5,448 bases of DNA from Methanosarcinales archaeon (GTDB lineage: Archaea; Halobacteriota; Methanosarcinia; Methanosarcinales; Methanogasteraceae), in NCBI GenBank assembly GCA_030606635.1, contig JAUWGA010000121.1:1-5448 (forward strand). Direction: 5' to 3'. Positions 1 to 4,925 of this stretch are shown piece after piece. Under the pieces are notes generated by a model. It saw only the letters and a list, made by a program, of their open reading frames with translations. It made no database searches and was not told the origin of the DNA. Made by a program: the position numbers and the translations under genes. The stretch's first letter is position 1; the number at the start of each line of letters is the position of its first letter.

Positions 1-18
1 TCACCATAATTGCACCGG

Positions 19-40
19 TATGGGAATCTTGTTTCCCATA
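19..40. terminator. perfect 8-bp hairpin just past carB; possible terminator
   Basis: An exact inverted repeat (TATGGGAA, 6-base loop, TTCCCATA) starts 10 bases after the carB stop codon. Read on the minus strand it is not followed by a T-run, so it is a poor classical terminator for carB. Read on the plus strand it is followed by the T-rich stretch TTATTTAGTTTT, so it could instead end a convergent transcript coming from left of the window. It might also act as a 3' stabilising structure. The fold is seen directly; the role is inferred. Confidence 0.4.
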
Positions 41-50
41 TTATTTAGTT

Positions 51-3000
51 TTATGGGTAACAGAGTTCCCGTATCGACTCCACTCCAATTCCATCCTTCC
101 CGGCAGCAACCGTGATCGCGTCCCCCGCCGCAACCGCTGCCTGAATCGTTGTGATGTACGGAACACTAAAATCGACAGCAGCACGCCTGATCTCGTATCC
201 GTCCCTCCGCCCCTGCTTGCTCCGCGGCGTGTTTACGATCAGATCGACCTTGCCAGCCCTGATCAAGTCAACCACGTTCGGGCTGCCCTCGCTCACCTTC
301 TTAATCGGTATCGCAGCAACATCATGATCGCGCAGATGTGCCACAGTCCCACCGGTTCCGATGAGTTGCAGTCCTGTGCTCCGCAGTTTTCGTGCGATGT
401 CTACAATTCGACCCTTATCCGCATCCCGAATCGAGAGAAAGACCGTGCCCTTCGTGGGAAGCCTGTTACCTGCAGCAAGCTGCGCCTTGTAGTACGCGGT
501 CCCGTAGTCGTGATCCATTCCCATCACCTCACCAGTGGATCGCATCTCGGGACCGAGTATCGGATCCGCACCCGGCAGCTTGTCAAACGGCAGCAGGACT
601 TCTTTTACAGAGACGCATTGCGGCACCGGTTCGTCCAAGTATCCGAGTTCCTGAAGCGTCTTTCCAACGATCACCTTTGCAGCGATCTTTGCGAGCGGGA
701 TCCCCACGGCTTTTGAGACAAACGGAATCGTGCGGGACGATCTCGGGTTTGCCTCGAGCACGTACACTACACCGTCTTTTGTAGCAAGCTGGAGGTTTAT
801 CAACCCACGCACATTTAGGGCGAGCGCAATTCGCGTCACATAGTCACGAGCCGTGTCCATGATTTCAGGAGAGAGCGACTGCGGCGGGATCACGCAGGCG
901 GAGTCGCCCGAGTGGATTCCTGCCTCCTCGATGTGCTCCATGATCGCACCGATCAAGACATCCTCGCCATCAGAGACCGCATCACAATCGATCTCGACTG
1001 CGCCTTCGAGGAAGTCATCGATCAAGACCGGATGATCAGGCGAAACCCTCACAGCTTCCCGCATGTACCGATCAAGGTCGTCGGAATCGTACACGATCTC
1101 CATCGCCCTGCCGCCGAGCACATACGAGGGGCGCACGAGCACGGGATAGCCGATTCTGCCGGATGCCTCGTGTGCTTCCTCTTTTGAGGTCGCATAGCCC
1201 GCTTCCGGCTGCGGGATCTCGAGACCTGCAAGAAGCTGGTTGAACCTTTTCCGGTCCTCAGCAAGGTCCATGTCGTCAGGTGACGTCCCGAGAATCCGGG
1301 TATCGAGGTCAGGGCGGCGCGCAATCTCCTTTGCAAGCGGGATTGCGAGATTGACAGACGTCTGTCCGCCGAACTGGACGCAGACGCCCCAGGGACGCTC
1401 GCGTTCGATGATGTTCATCACGTCTTCGAGGGTTAATGGCTCAAAGAAGAGCTTGTCAGAGGTATCAAAATCAGTAGATACAGTCTCAGGATTGTTGTTA
1501 ACGATATGCGTCTCGATTCCTTCCTCCCGGAGCGACATAACCGCATGGACCGTGCAGTAATCAAACTCGATCCCCTGCCCGATCCTGATTGGACCTGCTC
1601 CTAAAATCAGCACCTTCTTTCTCGATGTGGGGTTTATTTCGCACTCGTCCTCGTAGCAGGAGTAGTAATATGGAGTCTTTGCCGCAAACTCTGCCGCACA
1701 TGTATCCACCATCTTGTAGGATGGCAGAATTCCATGATCGTGCCTCATGTCCGTAACCTCCTCCCGCGTAACGCCTGCGAGTTCTGCGATACGTTCGTCT
1801 GTTAGCCCGATCCGCTTTGCGTCGCGGAGAACAACCTTTTCCGGACTTGCGCCCGGCTTGATGCGGTCCTCGACCTCGATTATGTTCCCCAGTTTCTGCA
1901 GGAAGAACGGGTCGATCGATGTCAGTTCGGAGATCTCCTCGATGGAAAACCCGGTACGGAGCGCGTGGTACACCACGAAGAGGCGCTGGTCTGTCGGGGT
2001 TCTGAGAAGTTCCCTGATCCGATCAGGCGTCCAATCATCCGCCGCGGTCCCGGTTCCGGTTCCAGCAGCTCCGAAACTCATGCCGATGTCAAGCGAACGC
2101 ACAGCTTTGAGGAGCGCCTCCTCGATGGTGCGCCCGATCGCCATAACCTCGCCTGTGCTCTTCATCGCGGTTGTGAGCGTGTTGTCCGCTGTCACGAACT
2201 TGTCAAAAGGCCATCTCGGAATCTTTGCGACCACGTAATCGATAGCCGGTTCAAACGACGCCGGAGTCTCGCCTGTGACATCATTCCTGATCTCGTCAAG
2301 ATGTAAGCCGATCGCGATCTTTGCGGCAACCCGTGCGATCGGGTAGCCGGTCGCCTTCGATGCGAGCGCTGACGACCTTGAGACGCGCGGGTTCACCTCG
2401 ACAACCACATACTTCCCGTCTTTCACCGCGAACTGGATGTTGCAGCCGCCTTCAATCCCGAGGAAACGTATGATGTTTGTCGCAGCGCTCCGAAGCATCT
2501 GGTGATCGTTATCCGAGAGCGTCTGCGATGGGGTCACCACGATCGACTCACCTGTGTGGATGCCCATCGGATCGAAGTTCTCCATGTTGCAGATCGTGAT
2601 GCAGGTGTCGCCCGAATCCCGTATCACCTCGTACTCGAACTCCTTCCAGCCAAGCACGCTCTCCTCGACGAGAACCTGATTGATCCGGGACCGCTTAAGC
2701 CCGAGTTCGCATATCCGGCAGAGATCGTCGCGGGTGTATGCGATCCCGCCGCCGGCACCGCCGAGCGTGTATGCCGGGCGGACGATCAAGGGGAGTCCGA
2801 GCGTTGGGATCAGTGAAACAGCGGCATCGATTGTCGAGACCGCCCGGCTCCTCGGGACCGGTTCGCCGATCTCCTCCATCGCCTGCTTAAAGAGTTCCCG
2901 GTCCTCGGTGTCATAGATCGCCTTAAGCGGCGTTCCAAGAAGTTTCACGTTGTATCTATCGAGTGCGCCGCTCTCTGCGAGTTCGGTTGTGAGATTAAGC

Positions 3001-3284
3001 CCGGTCTGACCGCCAAATCCGGCGATGAGTCCGTCGGGGCGCTCAATCTCTATGATCTTCTCGATTACCTCGGGTGTTAGCGGCTCGATGTAGACCGCAT
3101 CCGCGGTCTCCGGGTCGGTCATGATCGTTGCAGGATTTGAGTTCACGAGAACTACGGATATGCCTTCCTCAGCAAGGGACTGGCACGCCTGGCTGCCTGA
3201 AAAATCGAATTCCGCTGCCTGTCCGATCAGGATCGGACCTGATCCTATGAGAAGGATTTTCTTGATGTTTTGGTCTCTTGGCAT
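51..3284 (-). CDS. carB: carbamoyl phosphate synthetase large subunit (CarB)
   Basis: The gene encodes the 1077-residue synthetase subunit that makes carbamoyl phosphate from bicarbonate, ammonia and two ATP, for arginine and pyrimidine synthesis; ammonia normally comes from the CarA glutaminase subunit. The length matches full-size CarB. Both ATP-grasp halves are visible. The first starts with GSGPILIGQAAEFDFSGSQA (14-33), has RPAYTLGGAGGG (169-180) and EVNPRVSRSSALASKATGYP (296-315). The second starts with GAGPIRIGQGIEFDYCTVHA (562-581), has RPSYVLGGRAMEI (718-730) and EANPRSSRTIPFVSKAVGIP (844-863). Between them is the oligomerisation region (about 400-550), and the C-terminus (about 944-1077) is an MGS-like allosteric domain with GTGGT (976-980) and NTPRSKQGRRDG (1018-1029). 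The ATG at 3284 has AAGGGG upstream with good spacing, but that site lies inside the last codons of hepT, whose stop is 4 nt away. No carA is visible next to it. No frameshift or lost motif was seen. Confidence 0.98.
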   Translation of the reverse strand: MPRDQNIKKILLIGSGPILIGQAAEFDFSGSQACQSLAEEGISVVLVNSNPATIMTDPETADAVYIEPLTPEVIEKIIEIERPDGLIAGFGGQTGLNLTTELAESGALDRYNVKLLGTPLKAIYDTEDRELFKQAMEEIGEPVPRSRAVSTIDAAVSLIPTLGLPLIVRPAYTLGGAGGGIAYTRDDLCRICELGLKRSRINQVLVEESVLGWKEFEYEVIRDSGDTCITICNMENFDPMGIHTGESIVVTPSQTLSDNDHQMLRSAATNIIRFLGIEGGCNIQFAVKDGKYVVVEVNPRVSRSSALASKATGYPIARVAAKIAIGLHLDEIRNDVTGETPASFEPAIDYVVAKIPRWPFDKFVTADNTLTTAMKSTGEVMAIGRTIEEALLKAVRSLDIGMSFGAAGTGTGTAADDWTPDRIRELLRTPTDQRLFVVYHALRTGFSIEEISELTSIDPFFLQKLGNIIEVEDRIKPGASPEKVVLRDAKRIGLTDERIAELAGVTREEVTDMRHDHGILPSYKMVDTCAAEFAAKTPYYYSCYEDECEINPTSRKKVLILGAGPIRIGQGIEFDYCTVHAVMSLREEGIETHIVNNNPETVSTDFDTSDKLFFEPLTLEDVMNIIERERPWGVCVQFGGQTSVNLAIPLAKEIARRPDLDTRILGTSPDDMDLAEDRKRFNQLLAGLEIPQPEAGYATSKEEAHEASGRIGYPVLVRPSYVLGGRAMEIVYDSDDLDRYMREAVRVSPDHPVLIDDFLEGAVEIDCDAVSDGEDVLIGAIMEHIEEAGIHSGDSACVIPPQSLSPEIMDTARDYVTRIALALNVRGLINLQLATKDGVVYVLEANPRSSRTIPFVSKAVGIPLAKIAAKVIVGKTLQELGYLDEPVPQCVSVKEVLLPFDKLPGADPILGPEMRSTGEVMGMDHDYGTAYYKAQLAAGNRLPTKGTVFLSIRDADKGRIVDIARKLRSTGLQLIGTGGTVAHLRDHDVAAIPIKKVSEGSPNVVDLIRAGKVDLIVNTPRSKQGRRDGYEIRRAAVDFSVPYITTIQAAVAAGDAITVAAGKDGIGVESIRELCYP
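3258..3284 (-). repeat. carB codons 1-9, partner of the stranded carB-like start at 4049-4075
   Basis: These 27 bases encode MPRDQNIKK at the start of carB. They match the 27 bases at 4049-4075 at 21 of 27 positions, aligned codon by codon with no gap. Three of the six differences are silent (Pro, Asp and Lys codons) and three change the residue. Similarity stops after codon 9. The pair flanks the mntA-hepT genes in the same orientation. Confidence 0.6.
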
Positions 3285-3287
3285 GAA
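3279..3287 (-). repeat. 9-bp direct repeat TTCATGCCA, right copy at the carB start
   Basis: The coding-strand sequence TTCATGCCA covers the carB start codon and its second codon. An identical 9-mer in the same orientation is found at 4040-4048, on the other side of mntA-hepT. This is the arrangement expected of a target-site duplication. With only nine bases, and part of it being a start codon, chance cannot be excluded. Confidence 0.5.
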
Positions 3288-3288
3288 G

Positions 3289-3687
3289 TTATCCCCTTGA
3301 CACGCCGGAATCTGTGTTCTGACGTATTTTTATCCTTTCATCCCCGGTTTCCCCATCTATCACTTCCTGAATTTTTACAACCAGATCTGGAATTTTATTT
3401 TGGATTATATCCCATAAAATTTCATAATCGATCCCAAAATAGCCATGGGCGACTATATCTCTTAAACCCGCGATCTTCCTCCATTCGACCTGAGGATATT
3501 TTTGTCTTATATTATTTGGTAGATTTTTAGTGGTCTCGCCAATTATCTCAAGATTTCTGGCGACTGCATCTAACAACATCTGGTTTTCTATGAATTCATC
3601 AAATGATTTGTCCATAGTATAATCCAATATTCGATTGGCACAATCTCTGATATCGGTAATGGAGAGTTTATAATCTCTTTTAAGCAT
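3289..3687 (-). CDS. hepT: HEPN-domain RNase toxin, HepT family (DUF86)
   Basis: This 132-residue protein is mostly helical by sequence and carries the HEPN signature R-x4-H-x-Y as R76, H81 and Y83 within LRDIVAHGYFGID (75-87). It also has the conserved helix ARNLEIIGETTK (43-54) typical of the DUF86/HepT family. Such proteins are toxins that cut RNA with the Arg and His of this motif. In characterised pairs the partner MNT protein silences them by adding AMP to the motif tyrosine. All three motif residues are present, so activity is expected. It overlaps mntA by 8 nt, and its ATG has AGAGGT five bases upstream, within mntA, which suggests coupled translation. The final helix seems to end near residue 110, leaving a polar tail of about 21 residues (112-132) that is longer than I expect for the family. 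Its last codons also form the carB ribosome binding site. The gene is AT-rich compared with its neighbours. Confidence 0.9.
   Translation of the reverse strand: MLKRDYKLSITDIRDCANRILDYTMDKSFDEFIENQMLLDAVARNLEIIGETTKNLPNNIRQKYPQVEWRKIAGLRDIVAHGYFGIDYEILWDIIQNKIPDLVVKIQEVIDGETGDERIKIRQNTDSGVSRG
3291..3298 (-). promoter_or_regulatory. carB ribosome binding site inside the hepT 3' end
   Basis: The coding strand reads AAGGGGAT here, and its GGGG lies 8 bases before the carB ATG. The same bases encode the last Arg-Gly of HepT and the start of its stop codon. Translation of carB is therefore probably influenced by ribosomes finishing hepT. The site supports the ATG at 3284 as the carB start. Confidence 0.6.
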
Positions 3688-3985
3688 AAGTTACCTCTGA
3701 TAAAATGTTTTGTTTTATCTCATCTCTTATCGCTGTTTTGATCACCAGATCAACCTTCGACGTTAAGATCTCTTCAAGGAAAAATTTAAGCTCCATATAG
3801 TTATCGAATGTTTTATACCCCTTCTCAAACTCAACAAGGATATCTATGTCGCTATCCTCCCTCTGCTCGCCCCTGGCATAAGACCCGAAAACACCGATCT
3901 CCGTAATCTTAAATTTCCCTCTCACGTCGGGGTCATGAAGTCTTAGCATTTTAACGATCGTACTTATAGATTTTTTATCGCCCAT
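3680..3985 (-). CDS. mntA: MNT-domain nucleotidyltransferase antitoxin (MntA-like)
   Basis: This 101-residue protein is a minimal nucleotidyltransferase of the Pol-beta superfamily. The GS-x10-D-x-D motif is complete: G34, S35, D46 and D48 in GSYARGEQREDSDIDILV (34-51). A third acidic residue, D79, lies in KVDLVI (77-82), as the fold requires for metal and nucleotide binding. In MNT/HEPN toxin-antitoxin systems this protein transfers AMP from ATP to the tyrosine of the HEPN motif and so neutralises the RNase; that role is inferred from the partner gene hepT, which overlaps it by 8 nt. The ATG at 3985 is chosen because GGAGG (3992-3996) sits six bases before it. It ends in TYA followed by TAA. 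Other possible roles of small MNT proteins, such as antibiotic nucleotidylation, are less likely given the HEPN partner. Confidence 0.92.
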   Translation of the reverse strand: MGDKKSISTIVKMLRLHDPDVRGKFKITEIGVFGSYARGEQREDSDIDILVEFEKGYKTFDNYMELKFFLEEILTSKVDLVIKTAIRDEIKQNILSEVTYA

Positions 3986-4039
3986 TTTATGCCTCCATCA
4001 GATCTTTTGAGTTGCGGATGTCTGGTAACCACTTTCTTG

Positions 4040-4048
4040 TGGCATGAA
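4040..4048 (-). repeat. 9-bp direct repeat TTCATGCCA, left copy
   Basis: This is identical to the 9-mer at 3279-3287 and in the same orientation. It directly follows the nine carB-like codons. Joining this copy to the sequence after the right copy gives an open frame reading MPKDPNIKEFMPRDQNIKK and on into CarB. It is a candidate target-site duplication flanking mntA-hepT. Confidence 0.5.
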
Positions 4049-4075
4049 TTCTTTGATGTTTGGATCTTTGGGCAT
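4049..4075 (-). repeat. carB-like codons 1-9, left copy
   Basis: This encodes MPKDPNIKE and matches carB codons 1-9 (3258-3284) at 21 of 27 bases without gaps. It lies in the same orientation as carB, about 790 bases upstream of the real start. The degree of divergence shows this is not a fresh, perfect duplication. Confidence 0.6.
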
Positions 4076-4081
4076 GGATAT

Positions 4082-4090
4082 TCACCCTCC
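4082..4090 (-). promoter_or_regulatory. strong ribosome binding site before the stranded carB-like start
   Basis: The coding strand reads GGAGGGTGA, one inserted G away from the archaeal consensus GGAGGTGA, with six bases to the ATG at 4075. It is a better match than the site now used by carB. It is preceded, 7 bases further upstream, by GGGGATAAC (4098-4106), which also precedes the present carB start. Confidence 0.55.
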
Positions 4091-4097
4091 TGCCGCC

Positions 4098-4106
4098 GTT
4101 ATCCCC
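4098..4106 (-). repeat. 9-bp repeat GGGGATAAC, shared with the carB leader at 3288-3296
   Basis: GGGGATAAC occurs here, just after hisF, and again directly before the carB start, where it forms the carB ribosome site and the hepT stop. The distance to the following carB-like ATG differs: 22 bases here and 3 at carB. If meaningful, it suggests that the duplicated unit included carB leader sequence as well as the first codons. Confidence 0.35.
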
Positions 4107-4112
4107 GCGATG

Positions 4113-4925
4113 CTACATCCTGACATGCACGCCCCCTTTCCGCAGATACTCCTTCACTTCACCGACCGTGTACTCCCCGAAGTGGAAGATGCTCGCAGCA
4201 AGGGCTGCCGATGCATTCGTAGCTCGGAGCACCTCAAGGATGTGTTCGGGATTCCCGCAGCCACCTGATGCGATCACTGGAATGTTTACGCTGTCGCTGA
4301 CCGCCGCTGTCAGTTCGATGTCGAATCCGTCCTTTGTGCCGTCCCGGTCCATGCTTGTTAGCATAATGTCCCCTGCGCCACGCTCTTCCGCCTCTATCGC
4401 CCACTGGATCGCATCGATGCCTGTGAACTCCCTTCCGCCATAAAACGAGCACTCAAACCAGCATTCGCCATCAGGCGTGTCCACCATCTCTCTGCCGGGT
4501 TCGCGCCCGTACCTTCGCTTGGCATCGATTGCAAGGACACACGCTTGATTCCCGAAGTACTTCGCGATATCATTGATGAGTCCTGGGTTCTTGAGTGCAG
4601 CGGTGTTGACCGAGACCTTGTCTGCCCCTGAATTAAACGCAGTTCTCGCATCTGCAATCGCTCTGATGCCGCCGCCGACCGTAAGCGGCATGAAGACGTT
4701 CTCAGAGGTCTTCTCGATGACCTTTGCCATCGTCTCTCTTCGTTCATGCGAGGCAGTGATGTCAAGGAAGATCAGTTCATCTGCGCCCTGCCGGTCATAC
4801 TCCTCAGCAAGCTCCCAGGGGATGCCTGCATACCTGATCTGCTTGAATTGAACCCCTTTCACAACCCTGCCATGCGGAACTCCAAGATCACAATCGAGGC
4901 ACGGAATGATTCTTTTTGCTAACAT
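4113..4925 (-). CDS. hisF: imidazole glycerol phosphate synthase cyclase subunit HisF
   Basis: HisF is the TIM-barrel subunit that condenses PRFAR with ammonia to give imidazole glycerol phosphate and AICAR, in histidine synthesis in the cytoplasm. The catalytic aspartates are D11 (IIPCLD) and D134 (AIDAKRR). The loop lysine is K23 (GRVVKG), and the phosphate-binding segments are VGGGIR (83-88), DRDGT (193-197), ASGGCG (219-224) and AASIFHFGE (243-251). At 270 residues it is longer than the 253-residue Thermotoga enzyme. The extra length comes mainly from about four residues in the first loop (12-19) and a segment at about 139-157, both of which I associate with methanogen HisF. It overlaps hisH by 7 nt, and GGAG (4934-4937) lies eight bases before the ATG, so translation is probably coupled. 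No defect was seen. Confidence 0.97.
   Translation of the reverse strand: MLAKRIIPCLDCDLGVPHGRVVKGVQFKQIRYAGIPWELAEEYDRQGADELIFLDITASHERRETMAKVIEKTSENVFMPLTVGGGIRAIADARTAFNSGADKVSVNTAALKNPGLINDIAKYFGNQACVLAIDAKRRYGREPGREMVDTPDGECWFECSFYGGREFTGIDAIQWAIEAEERGAGDIMLTSMDRDGTKDGFDIELTAAVSDSVNIPVIASGGCGNPEHILEVLRATNASAALAASIFHFGEYTVGEVKEYLRKGGVHVRM

Larger units (their letters stand above)
3288..4039 (-). mobile_element. putative inserted mntA-hepT cassette (752 bp) at the start of carB
   Basis: The segment between the two TTCATGCCA copies contains only mntA, hepT and about 50 bases of non-genic leader. Its hepT part is clearly richer in A+T than the flanks: 17 G+C of 60 at 3361-3420 and 22 of 60 at 3481-3540, against 39 of 60 in carB at 1081-1140 and 34 of 60 in hisF at 4321-4380. 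Around the mntA catalytic motif the contrast disappears (32 of 60 at 3841-3900). Deleting the segment and one 9-mer restores an in-frame carB start. No transposase, integrase or clear terminal inverted repeat is present, so this is an inferred insertion of unknown mechanism. Confidence 0.45.
3998..4075 (-). pseudogene. stranded carB 5'-end fragment, 25-codon frame
   Basis: A 25-codon open frame begins MPKDPNIKE, close to the CarB start MPRDQNIKK and, from memory, even closer to a common archaeal CarB start. It then runs on as FMPQESGYQTSATQKI to a stop, with no further CarB similarity. Its start has a near-ideal ribosome site, GGAGGGTGA, six bases upstream (4082-4090), so it may still be translated. 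The stop is 12 bases before mntA, so it could act as a leader peptide delivering ribosomes to mntA. The simplest reading is the original carB start, cut off from the rest of the gene by insertion of mntA-hepT. A real small gene, or chance similarity over nine codons, remains possible. Confidence 0.5.

Noticed and set aside
1..7. Possible ATG start of another minus-strand gene at position 7, with GGTG upstream
   Set aside because: Only two codons are visible and the ribosome site is weak. Nothing can be supported without sequence to the left.
1747..2238. 163-codon plus-strand open frame opposite carB
   Set aside because: It lies wholly antisense to conserved CarB codons, has low-complexity Ser/Arg/Val-rich composition and no recognisable motif. 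It is a by-product of carB codon bias, as are the other plus-strand and off-frame reads inside carB.
3270..3530. 86-codon plus-strand frame opposite hepT and the carB start
   Set aside because: It is antisense to a convincing HEPN gene, has no clear ribosome site, and its composition reflects AT-rich hepT.
3288..4039. Terminal inverted repeats at the ends of the putative cassette
   Set aside because: The two inner ends share only a loose GTTA-C-C...GACA resemblance when one is reversed. This is too weak to call, and no transposase accompanies it.
3986..4112. Archaeal promoter (BRE/TATA) before mntA
   Set aside because: No convincing TATA-like box was seen on the minus strand in the interval; the most AT-rich part is taken up by the start-site regions.
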